From a virus, in the IMG/VR virus record IMGVR_UViG_3300018036_000032, positions 1 through 35,427 of that record: a DNA stretch of 35,427 nucleotides; one strand, given 5' to 3'. Below, in pieces: positions 17,501 through 25,436 of the stretch (its first letter is position 1; each line of letters opens with the position of its first letter). Below the pieces are notes generated by a model that was not told where the DNA came from, searched no databases, and saw only the letters and a program-made list of their open reading frames with translations. A program made the translations under genes and the position numbers.

Positions 17501-20095
17501 TTTTACTCTCTCGAGAAGTCAATGTACCAAATCATCTCGGAAGAGATGCTTTCAATGTTCGCATCGGCCATCGAGTTCAATAATCTTATGGGACAAGCGG
17601 TTGACCGATACCGCCATCGCTACAAGCATTTAGACAAGATGCGACAATTGTTCTTCCAAAGAATTGAATCGGATATGGACTTTGATCGTTTCACGGATTA
17701 TTATAAGTGGATTGACTCCGCAATATCCGAGATGATGAACCAACTTTATCCTGCTTCTGTCCGTCATTCGGACTCAATCGCAAACATGGTTGAGAGTCAT
17801 ATTCTCGAGAGAAACAAATATCAGAACAAGTTTCCTATTACAACTCGACTTTCTTCGACCGAAGGTTCTGCTCGAGGTGTTGGTGAACTAACTTACAATT
17901 GGAAGTTCGGCCATGCTCCCACAGGATCCGAGGAAAATGAAAATTGTCTCTGGAACAAAGAGCGAAAAGAACGCACCGATATTCCAGATCGCGAGACAAT
18001 AAAAGAAGTTATCAATAATAGAAATAGCGTCGTTGCGCCGAAGTTATTCAAAACCGACGGAACATCGTACGAGGGCTCAACCTTCGCAATCAACAGATTA
18101 AGCAAGCCATACAAAGAAAGCATCAGTCTCAACAATTCGATTCACGGTGGTATCAATTACAACGAAGGCAAAGACCGAGATTTGGTTTATAATGCGACCT
18201 ACATTCACGGCCCTGTTTCAAAACAATATCCCAAAGGTATCCCGCAAAACGTTATGGTCGTTGGTGTCGCCGAGGGCCAAAGCACAGACGCCTTTATTGA
18301 TTGTGTAGATGTCGAGGATCCAAACGAAAAAAGAAAGTGGAGATTCTCTGCTGTTCTTGGTCGTTATGCTACTGGCTACAATCCTACTGCTCGAACGGGC
18401 AAAGATTACGAATACAAGGTCAAATCTTCTCTTTACTGGCCTGCTAATCTGGTTTCCGGAACAGTTAATAGCGGCTACAACAAGCAGGTTGTTGAGAAAT
18501 TTAAGAGCGGTTCAATCATAACAAACCTTCATTCAGATACTTTCTCTCCGACAAACGACATCGGTATGCAAGGCCCATTCACCGAGGCTTGGGTTGGAGG
18601 TCACCAATCTCGTCATGTTGAAATAAATAAAGACAAAGGCACCGATGGAATCGCAACTCCGGCAACAAAGGCAACAGCAACAATAACGATTGTGCAAACG
18701 GTATCCAACAATGATACAATAACTTTTGGGGATGGAATCACTGGCCCGTTCACTTATACATATAAAACTGTTCCTACTCCCGGTACTATCCCGACAGGTT
18801 TTACCGCAGCAGGATCCAGAAACAATACAAAGTCCTTTCTAGAAGCAAGATTTAATGTTTCGATCACAATAAATGGAAATGATCTTGAAATAACAAATAA
18901 CAATGCCGGTACTGTAGGTAATGTAACGTTAGGTGAAACTTTTACATATATTTTCAATAGTGTTAGCGGATTCACTGGTGGAGTTAACGCAACATACAAA
19001 ACTCGCAACAATCTTGACGATCAATACACTCGCGAAGAAGCGTGGAGACTTTTATTAAAAGAATGCGCTGATGGAACTTGGAATAGTGGCTCCTTCTCTG
19101 GTTCTAATGACGGTGCAATGGGCTTTGTTGGTCCGGACTACGGTGGCCCTTATCCGGACTACACAAGAAAGTATGCTATCCGTTATCGCGACGAAAGAAC
19201 AAAGCGGCCTCTAAATGTTAGAAATATCCGAACAACAACCGGCTCTGCCGTTCATGGAAACTTTGTTGAGAATTATGAAGTTCTACACACATTCGGCCGC
19301 AAAGAGAACGATCAAGGCTGGCGAAGAACCGAAGGAGATATTTTAAATCCGTTTTTCGATGGGCTTCCGACAACGACGCAAGAAGCATCTTTGATTGGTG
19401 TTGCTACTGGTTCTGGTGGTAATGTTGTTATGAACTTTAACAATAATAATAGGATCCCGCTAGATATAAAAGACCAGCAAGCATTCGACGCAAGTTCTCG
19501 TGGAAAGACAGTTATCGCAACTCGCTTCTCTGCTCCCGGTGGCTTTGAGACAATGTCCGAGGTTTACCTCGATGTTCCATCAAAAGAATACTCGGCTTAT
19601 AACGCAATGCCTTTCCGGAATCTTTCTGTTTTGGGTTCTGGTTCGGGCGAAGCAGGAACGATAAGAGTCAATAGTCACGCAAATAGAAGAGAAGGCTTAA
19701 GGACTCTTCTTGCGAGACACTCCGGAAAATTTGGTATTGACTCACAATACGGTGCTGTTACATCCGAGAACTATAATGCCGAGGCCTCATTTAATAAAAT
19801 AAACAGAAATACAAGAGTCCATGTGGAAACTGGCTCACTAATTATAACAAGCAGTTTTGATAACTTTAATGTATCTCGACCTATCCCCTCGCAAGATTAT
19901 GGGTATTCGTGGGTCACGGCGTCTCTTGGAGAAGAATTGTCTGTTAGAACGGAAGGACAACAGTTAGTATTCGGTTACTGGCCGAAAGATGGGATTTTGA
20001 GCGCATCTGCTAATGTATCGTGGAGAAGGAACGGCTTTGATTCAGCGGTTAACTTTCCCACTGGTTCCGCCGAGTTTAGAGGTTTTATAATATGA
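14534..20095 (+). CDS. 1853-residue LamG-domain virion protein (fibre/adhesin-like)
   Basis: The N-terminal ~165 residues are unassigned. Residues about 175-400 form a clear LamG/concanavalin-like domain: TVEFWLKKD, DGNWHHYAVSF, FFYVDGG and SGSIDEFRFWKTRRTSKQI. A second, weaker LamG-like region covers about 655-870 (FTFEVDTI, RWILAARV, IGACRFWMDYLTDTDL). Between and after them are helical and tyrosine/aspartate-rich parts (residues 470-600 and 980-1100). Residues about 1370-1490 look like an extra beta domain inserted into the backbone. The C-terminal part (VGPDYGGPYPDY, RPLNVRNIRTTTGS, VIATRFSAPGGFE, YSWVTASLGEE) matches patterns I recall from large marine-phage virion proteins. It is likely a long baseplate-attached fibre or adhesin. 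The start is at ATG 14534; the stop overlaps the next start as ATGA. Confidence 0.75.
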   Translation: MSIKDLFSKSKVAVYESAESASVDIESADFLKTKVEENNTFVPFTDFSDPSQFIKFGSAELYYENSIKRIYQQYPYDGSGKEKLEFQLSSSYLDRWIFENKYPKSTGYATLTAGGYGSSVITDGYGLSSDLEYIYAAGGLHTASAGMQSGELFKNFDSSIKYDADKNRTQNFRINPVAGTTVEFWLKKDNFIPSSTEKEVILDLWNGQASSSADYGRLTIYLSASTDGLDTVRATLQNGTTGFADQSLAASSFTTASLADGNWHHYAVSFLSQSAGIKTFFYVDGGLNNEQTIGSAGINELSGRINAYIGALQTSPSGSAAAQYAGKLSGSIDEFRFWKTRRTSKQINLKWYRPVDGGANTEDNNTSLGCYFKFNEGIVGSSIDSTVLDYSGRLTNGAWTGYASGARSTGSCFVSAGVLSSEPADPIIYSNHPSVVSLQSEMQTSGSEYDQVNSTLLYDKLPQFMRDDDESNGLNIKNLYQIVSSYFDTIYAQTKVLPEITNKNYLSSSTKPLPFANRLLESRGFATSELFVDTEILEFYGDNDYENKKFEDNVNDIKNLIYHNIYNNLDYIYKTKGSEKSFRNLLRCFGIDDELVKFNVYTDGGTHYFNDNFKDTSITAKYINHNNPSYFGASVYQTSSANNSLSYISGSSAEKLEKYNAFTFEVDTIIPEKLPATDPAFFDTRFLSASIGGFHQATGSGYDWATNEIASAQIYLVRDELESNRAKFLLTNQDGTLTLTSSYYDEIYDNERWILAARVKPTAYPIIGSMLTASNPTYEISFYGVNHQFGEVKNEFSVSTTIDYTSGSSYLSEPKRVYVGAHRTNFTGSVLENTDVQIGACRFWMDYLTDTDLKGHSKDITNLGVDNSTRNGTLFATNLTNVPIPRSDTLALNWDFDLVESSSAGGSFSVVDVSSGSLDTIYGWIDNIIRREHEATSIGFGSSATSFIDKELVYASKKELPEISVTSDKVFIKDDLQKFFIKDDDVSDNFYSLEKSMYQIISEEMLSMFASAIEFNNLMGQAVDRYRHRYKHLDKMRQLFFQRIESDMDFDRFTDYYKWIDSAISEMMNQLYPASVRHSDSIANMVESHILERNKYQNKFPITTRLSSTEGSARGVGELTYNWKFGHAPTGSEENENCLWNKERKERTDIPDRETIKEVINNRNSVVAPKLFKTDGTSYEGSTFAINRLSKPYKESISLNNSIHGGINYNEGKDRDLVYNATYIHGPVSKQYPKGIPQNVMVVGVAEGQSTDAFIDCVDVEDPNEKRKWRFSAVLGRYATGYNPTARTGKDYEYKVKSSLYWPANLVSGTVNSGYNKQVVEKFKSGSIITNLHSDTFSPTNDIGMQGPFTEAWVGGHQSRHVEINKDKGTDGIATPATKATATITIVQTVSNNDTITFGDGITGPFTYTYKTVPTPGTIPTGFTAAGSRNNTKSFLEARFNVSITINGNDLEITNNNAGTVGNVTLGETFTYIFNSVSGFTGGVNATYKTRNNLDDQYTREEAWRLLLKECADGTWNSGSFSGSNDGAMGFVGPDYGGPYPDYTRKYAIRYRDERTKRPLNVRNIRTTTGSAVHGNFVENYEVLHTFGRKENDQGWRRTEGDILNPFFDGLPTTTQEASLIGVATGSGGNVVMNFNNNNRIPLDIKDQQAFDASSRGKTVIATRFSAPGGFETMSEVYLDVPSKEYSAYNAMPFRNLSVLGSGSGEAGTIRVNSHANRREGLRTLLARHSGKFGIDSQYGAVTSENYNAEASFNKINRNTRVHVETGSLIITSSFDNFNVSRPIPSQDYGYSWVTASLGEELSVRTEGQQLVFGYWPKDGILSASANVSWRRNGFDSAVNFPTGSAEFRGFII
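18640..19010 (+). other. Extra beta domain inside the 1853-residue virion protein
   Basis: Residues about 1370-1490 show the pattern ATITIV..NDTITFGDG..FTYTYKT..NNTKSFLEARF..ITINGNDLEITNNNAGTVGNV. It is Thr/Asn/Gly-rich and reads as a self-contained beta sandwich. GC is 112 of 300 bases in 18661-18960, against 108 of 240 just upstream (37% against 45%). The flanking sequence (HQSRHVEINKDKG before, DDQYTREEAWRLL after) reads as continuous backbone. This suggests a module gained by domain insertion, perhaps for surface binding. Confidence 0.5.
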
Positions 20096-23000
20096 GTTTT
20101 ATTGATTTTGTTGGGCTTAATAATATTGTTCCAAAGATTATTGATTCTGATTCTAATACTATAAGTTTTGAGAATCAAAAATCTTTTTGGAACTTTGGCT
20201 TAACAGTTGCCGACTTGATATTAATTGGTAATTCCGGAGACTGGGAAGATATTATTGGCTCTGGAAGCACCGGGGATAATTATGTATTTTTTCACTATTG
20301 GTATAAAAAAACAGAAGCATCAGATCAAAGATTATTAAATTTAAAGAATTCTAGTAGCGCCAATGTTGTTTATATTGATAACAAGGCAGATGGAACTTTT
20401 GAATTTTTTATTGATCGTGATACAACAGACGGTATTTGGTCCACAACTGAAAGCCTAGAATTGAATAAATGGTATTTGTTAACAATAAATCTATCCCCTA
20501 ATGGAAACGTCTCACATGATCCTAAGATTTCATTTAGGGCTATTGGGGAAAGTAGAGTTGATTGTACCATTAATGAGGATAGCACGCCGGTAGGAAACTT
20601 CACTGGACTTGCTGGTAGTCTTTATTTTGCTACTATCGGCCAATATCCCTCCGGCCCCTTGAAAGGGCAAATAAGTCAATTTGCCGTTTTCAGAACCATT
20701 GCGGCAACTACAACTAATAATGACCAACTTTACGATATTGGAATAAATGGAAATATAATTTCACAAGGCTTCACTCCAACAATAGACTTGTATTACTACA
20801 TATCCGCAGCACAAACGGCATATGGACAAAATCCAAAAGAATTATCAGATTATACAGCATCTTTATCACAAGTTAATCCACCAGAATATAATGCTTATAC
20901 TAATTCGTATTTCCTATTTGATGATGCTAGGTTTGCTGGTCCAAACTCTTATTTAAATTCACTACTAACTAATGCTAACGGCCCCTATGGTCATCCAATT
21001 TTCAAACAAATCCGAACATCGCAGAATCCTCTGACTCGCTATCACATCGCAAATAATATCTTTTCTTTCGTTGAGTCTCCCTCACGCGAGGTTGTTCGAA
21101 ACTTCGGAGACAACCAGATCGAATACATTAGTTCTCGCTATGGAGACATCCAAAGATTTGACGAAGTTCCTATCTCATCAAAATATTATCCTCTTCAGTT
21201 TCTCTTTGGAGTTGGAATTGATAATGAAAGAATAGAGAACAAAGAAGATTTATCGATTGATAACATTGAAAGAATCTTACTGAAGTCATCTTACGGAAAT
21301 GAAATGGGTTACTTTGTTAACGATGGTATTAACAAATATTATAGCCTTTCTCAAGTCACCGAAGAAGATTATGAAAAAATCAAAGAGTTCTATCTTAATG
21401 GTGGTCTTGATGCGGATGATAGTCCGATAACCACATTCGAGTTTATGAAATATAAGGAAACCATTTTTCCTCGTGAGATCAATACATATAAGTCGCATGT
21501 AAGGCAAAGAACGAATTATCAAAATAACTACTGGCGAGATGTCCGATCTGATCGATCCGAGATTGCTGATAATAAATTTGATTCAACTATATCACAAAGC
21601 ATTTGGCCTTTAGATGCTGCCTCTGACTGGGCAACTTGGTCATCAATTAAGTTGGGATACGATAATGGCGACAATGGACAAGATGCTGGCGTTTTACAAA
21701 ATAACTATTCGCTCGTATCAGATAATTTAAGCACTTTTTCTCCTGCAACCATAAATGCCGATCTACGCCCAGCGCCTTATTATACACGGCTCCATACACT
21801 TGATACGGCAGATTCTGTTGTCGCTCCATCTGGAATTCAGATTACAGAAATAATGGGCCCCATCTTTCAAGGGACTGCTCTTTGGGAAGCCGGAGAACAA
21901 GCAGGAAAAGATCCATTCTATTCCTCTTATGATTATTTTATCGAAGAACTTCGAGGCAAAGGAAAAGATTTTTCAATTGTTCCAGAATTCAGAATAAGCG
22001 ATCATGTTGAGACCCTTCTGCAAACTGGACCTCAAACGAAAATTCTTGATTTCTTTGAAGTAACCGGCGGCCTTGCCTCTTCTAATCAATCAAGCGAAGC
22101 AACATTTTACGAGACCTACTCAACAACAGATTTCTTGAAGCATTTCGCAAAAATCAAAAAAGATCATCAAGACTTTGCCGAACCATCAACCATTAAACTT
22201 ACTTGCAAAGGATTAAAGAAATTCTTGGCTTATGATTCATTTTATCCTGCGATACGAACAAAAGAGATGGCGGAACAATTTTATGATTCGTACAAAGACT
22301 ACATTGATATATCAGATGTGGGCGGCGGCGGCAAGCCTGCATCGAATGTTAGAAGCGCTTTTATGAATCTAATTAGCACCATTTATGCGCCGGGCACTCT
22401 TTATAATTCAATAAAAGCCGGCGTTGCTTGTGATTATCCAATCTATACAGAACAGCCGGGTATTTATAATACTGGAGACAATTACTTATTAGGAGATTCA
22501 TTAAGTTCTTTATTCGATATCAGAATACCTTTTGAGGCTACTGTAGAGCCGGAAAAATATTTATCAAATATTCTTTTGTTTAATAACGAACCCCACCCTT
22601 CAGGTAATATATCCACTTCTTGTTTTTGGGACGGCAATGGAGATATTCTTTATAAAAAAATGGCCTCCAATTTTTGTGCCGAGACAAGTGAATTCTTTTT
22701 AAATAATTCATCTTTTACAAGCATTACATCATTGGAACAAAGTAATCCTAATTTTGGACAAGCAGTAGCCGGAACCACTTATGCTATGCGAGTAAAAATG
22801 TATCGCTCAATGGATTCAGCCAGATTATCTTTTAGTGGTTCGAGCGGCCCTTATATGCCGCCACAAGATTATATAGCCACAGGCCACCCAAGAGAGACAA
22901 TTACAATGTATTCTCGACCAACTGCCTTTGGTCCTCCCACATCTGGTTTCGAAGGCCTAGCACCTACTCACCGTTTAGACAGTCGTGATGGGTATAATTA

Positions 23001-24468
23001 TCCATTTACCCCCCCTTATTACCACGGTGAAGCATGGGCTGATATTGAGTTCACTGCAACAACAACAAAAAAATATACTGTAAATGAAATCATTTCAAGT
23101 GCTAATGTAAAATATTATAGAGCAGATAGACAAGCATTTGAAGATCAGGCCGGTGGCGTTACAGACGTTGGCCCACAGGCTAGTACGAGTACGGGCGATA
23201 TTGATGAAAACATATTAAATCAGAGCGCAATGCAACTTAATTCTTCATTGAATTTATTCTCTCGAGGCCAGACTGCTCAAATAAATCTTGAAAACGATAC
23301 TTCGAATCAAGCAGTTCAAATCACAACCGATGTAACCGAAGACTCGGCCACAAGATGGGTAATTCAAACAAAGTTTGAAACTCCGATACTGAATTTTAAA
23401 GATGTAGAACTTACAGTCTCTTCGAGCAATTTAGATTCGGGCCAAACTCCTCGTGGAATGTGGCACCAATACGGAAGACTACCGACTAATGAAGAAGGTA
23501 TTTATATGGCTGTTGAAAATGTGCCGCGCACTTGGTTAACGAACGCTCTTGGCCAAAGCGATGAAGATGCTAAACTAACTGGCTCACTTGTCGATCTCTG
23601 CGGTTTCTCATCAACTCCTGTTAAGTTGGGCCAAGTTGCTTCCGGTCGTGTTATCCGCGAGGCTGTCGTCGCCGTGCCTTTCATTGAGATCGGCGGAGAA
23701 AAGAAGTTCTTTGAACTTGACGCTAACAATGTAACAACCGCAAGAGAATATCTTCGTGTCGAGGATCTCAACAAAAAAGGACAAGGAGTTCCGCCCGGAG
23801 CCGGAGATCTCGAAAGTCTCGCAAAACGTACCTCTGCTTCTGTTATCGATATGGTTCGCAAAGCAAAAAGATATGTATTTCCTCCAAGTATGGACTTCTT
23901 GAATTACCCAGAAGTCAAACCGTTCTCGATGTACATCTTTGAATTCACGCACACTCTATCACAACAAGACCTTGCAGACATATGGCAGAATCTTCCTCCA
24001 TCAATCGGCACTTCATTTGAAGAGGCCGAGGCTTCTGTTACACATCCGCTCCTTGCGAATGAATTGATGGGCTATGGAACCGGAAACGATACAACACCAA
24101 AAGGCGGAGAACTTCCAAACAAAGTTCGCTGGATGGTGTTCAAAGTTAAGCAGAGAGCAAATACAAACTATTTTGATAAAGTTGTCGGCGTTAAAGGGTC
24201 TCCTTTAGCAGGACAAACAACTTCAAGAGACCAATCTTTAAAAGTAGATCAAGACTTGATATCATACAACTGGCCTTACGATTTCTTTTCGCTGGTGGAA
24301 CTAGTTAAGATTGACGCAGAAGTTACTTTTTCTGATCTTGAAAACCAAGACGGTACGACCAAAAACGTATCTAAAGGTAATCCAAAGAAAGAAAAGTCTT
24401 CTAGAACAATCCAACAGAATCCAACTTTGGATAGCACTAGAAATAATATCGGTAGGCGTGGTAGGTAA
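20092..24468 (+). CDS. 1458-residue virion protein with N-terminal LamG-like domain
   Basis: Residues about 65-220 are LamG-like (YVFFHYWYKK, LELNKWYLLTINLS, GQISQFAVFR). This part is unusually AT-rich (92 G/C in 300 bases, 20101-20400; 76 in 180 at 21001-21180). From about residue 300 the protein reads like a conserved marine-phage backbone: NGPYGHPIFKQIRTSQNPL, ISTIYAPGTLYNSIKAGVA, FTSITSLEQSNPNFG, RETITMYSRPTAFGPP, FTPPYYHGEAWADI and, near the end, KPFSMYIFEFTHTLSQQDL and VRWMVFKVKQRA. The last ~35 residues are basic and disordered-looking (KKEKSSRTIQ to NNIGRRGR). No catalytic motif is seen. It starts within the previous stop (ATGA), and its own stop overlaps the next start (TAATG). It is probably a tail/baseplate-attached structural protein partnering the 1853-residue protein. 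Confidence 0.75.
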   Translation: MSFIDFVGLNNIVPKIIDSDSNTISFENQKSFWNFGLTVADLILIGNSGDWEDIIGSGSTGDNYVFFHYWYKKTEASDQRLLNLKNSSSANVVYIDNKADGTFEFFIDRDTTDGIWSTTESLELNKWYLLTINLSPNGNVSHDPKISFRAIGESRVDCTINEDSTPVGNFTGLAGSLYFATIGQYPSGPLKGQISQFAVFRTIAATTTNNDQLYDIGINGNIISQGFTPTIDLYYYISAAQTAYGQNPKELSDYTASLSQVNPPEYNAYTNSYFLFDDARFAGPNSYLNSLLTNANGPYGHPIFKQIRTSQNPLTRYHIANNIFSFVESPSREVVRNFGDNQIEYISSRYGDIQRFDEVPISSKYYPLQFLFGVGIDNERIENKEDLSIDNIERILLKSSYGNEMGYFVNDGINKYYSLSQVTEEDYEKIKEFYLNGGLDADDSPITTFEFMKYKETIFPREINTYKSHVRQRTNYQNNYWRDVRSDRSEIADNKFDSTISQSIWPLDAASDWATWSSIKLGYDNGDNGQDAGVLQNNYSLVSDNLSTFSPATINADLRPAPYYTRLHTLDTADSVVAPSGIQITEIMGPIFQGTALWEAGEQAGKDPFYSSYDYFIEELRGKGKDFSIVPEFRISDHVETLLQTGPQTKILDFFEVTGGLASSNQSSEATFYETYSTTDFLKHFAKIKKDHQDFAEPSTIKLTCKGLKKFLAYDSFYPAIRTKEMAEQFYDSYKDYIDISDVGGGGKPASNVRSAFMNLISTIYAPGTLYNSIKAGVACDYPIYTEQPGIYNTGDNYLLGDSLSSLFDIRIPFEATVEPEKYLSNILLFNNEPHPSGNISTSCFWDGNGDILYKKMASNFCAETSEFFLNNSSFTSITSLEQSNPNFGQAVAGTTYAMRVKMYRSMDSARLSFSGSSGPYMPPQDYIATGHPRETITMYSRPTAFGPPTSGFEGLAPTHRLDSRDGYNYPFTPPYYHGEAWADIEFTATTTKKYTVNEIISSANVKYYRADRQAFEDQAGGVTDVGPQASTSTGDIDENILNQSAMQLNSSLNLFSRGQTAQINLENDTSNQAVQITTDVTEDSATRWVIQTKFETPILNFKDVELTVSSSNLDSGQTPRGMWHQYGRLPTNEEGIYMAVENVPRTWLTNALGQSDEDAKLTGSLVDLCGFSSTPVKLGQVASGRVIREAVVAVPFIEIGGEKKFFELDANNVTTAREYLRVEDLNKKGQGVPPGAGDLESLAKRTSASVIDMVRKAKRYVFPPSMDFLNYPEVKPFSMYIFEFTHTLSQQDLADIWQNLPPSIGTSFEEAEASVTHPLLANELMGYGTGNDTTPKGGELPNKVRWMVFKVKQRANTNYFDKVVGVKGSPLAGQTTSRDQSLKVDQDLISYNWPYDFFSLVELVKIDAEVTFSDLENQDGTTKNVSKGNPKKEKSSRTIQQNPTLDSTRNNIGRRGR

Positions 24469-25436
24469 TGTCATTTTTTGATAAAAAAGAAGAAGTAATC
24501 TCAATCGAATTAACACCATACGGAAGAAACTTGCTATCTCTCGGCAAGTTGAAGCCTTCGTATTATGCTTTCTTTGATGACGATGTTCTTTACAATATCG
24601 AAGCAGCCGGAGACTCCGAGACATCCGCAGACATTAAAACAAGAATCTTGAATGAAACGCCGTATTTAAAGCCGAATTATCTTTTTAAGAATCTCGACGA
24701 AAACATCGGAAGAAACGAAGTTTATCTAGAAGCAGAAGAGATCCGCTATCCTTCTTCGGACAACAAACTTTATTTCCTTCAGAAGCCTCTCGGCACATGC
24801 AAGGAGACATCCAAAGAATCTCCTGCTTTCAAAGCGACGTTTATACAGAATTCCTCATCAGCAGGATCTAAATTCATCACGGGCTCCGAGGGCGGGGATC
24901 AACAAATAACCCAAGTTGGTGTAGAGTTCGATTATACATTATCAATCAAGAATCAAAACAAACAAGCAAACCAGCAAGGTGTCTCATTTGTTAGGCCCGA
25001 GTTTAGATCTGATATCTTTGCCGATGGGACCTACATTAACGTTGAGTTTGAAAAAATGATCGTCCAACTTCTCGAGGACAACGGTTTTAATTTAACGGAT
25101 TCATTTGAGATCGAAGTCTTCAAGCAAGATTTTGTGGATACAACAAAATACGAACAACTTAAATTCCTACCAAAGAAAGCAAATATACAAAATGATATCT
25201 TGATGGATGAACAGGATCTAGGTAGCATCGATCCAACACCCGAATATGTTGAGTATTATTTTGATCTTCTTGTTGATAAAGAGATTGCTGTTGCTGATAT
25301 CTGCGAGGGAGTCAACGAACTTAAGACACAAGATATCTTTATCGACCTCGAAGTCGAGTGTCCTGATTTACAGGGGCAAGATGTTAATATTTATACATCG
25401 AGAGTAACACCAAGCGATATTGAGGTTTGCGACTAA
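24468..25436 (+). CDS. Virion-type protein, N-terminal module shared with a later gene
   Basis: The 322-residue protein opens with ISIELTPYGRNLLSLGKLKP followed by SYYAFFDDDVLY. This pattern (LTxxGRxLLxxG, then FAxxDDxxxY) is repeated at the start of the protein encoded at 30640-31596. I know such openings from structural proteins of large marine phages. The C-terminal part is acidic, with an alternating helix/strand look and cysteines in the last 50 residues (ICEGVNEL, VECPDLQG, SDIEVCD). There is no enzyme motif. Its TAATG overlaps with both neighbours imply coupled translation and matched amounts. A role as a small connector or adaptor among the large proteins is inferred from its position only. 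Confidence 0.7.
   Translation: MSFFDKKEEVISIELTPYGRNLLSLGKLKPSYYAFFDDDVLYNIEAAGDSETSADIKTRILNETPYLKPNYLFKNLDENIGRNEVYLEAEEIRYPSSDNKLYFLQKPLGTCKETSKESPAFKATFIQNSSSAGSKFITGSEGGDQQITQVGVEFDYTLSIKNQNKQANQQGVSFVRPEFRSDIFADGTYINVEFEKMIVQLLEDNGFNLTDSFEIEVFKQDFVDTTKYEQLKFLPKKANIQNDILMDEQDLGSIDPTPEYVEYYFDLLVDKEIAVADICEGVNELKTQDIFIDLEVECPDLQGQDVNIYTSRVTPSDIEVCD

Noticed and set aside
20086-20091. TATAAT directly before the start at 20092
   Set aside because: No -35 was seen at a suitable distance. It touches the ATG, so a transcript would start inside the gene, and it lies in an AT-rich coding stretch.
14534-24468. Diversity-generating retroelement target in the LamG proteins
   Set aside because: I saw no reverse transcriptase gene and noticed no template/variable repeat pair in the window. 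The LamG domains alone do not imply one.
25427-25435. TTG as an upstream start for the 1024-residue protein
   Set aside because: ATG 25436 overlaps the previous stop as TAATG, like many junctions here, and needs no rare start codon.
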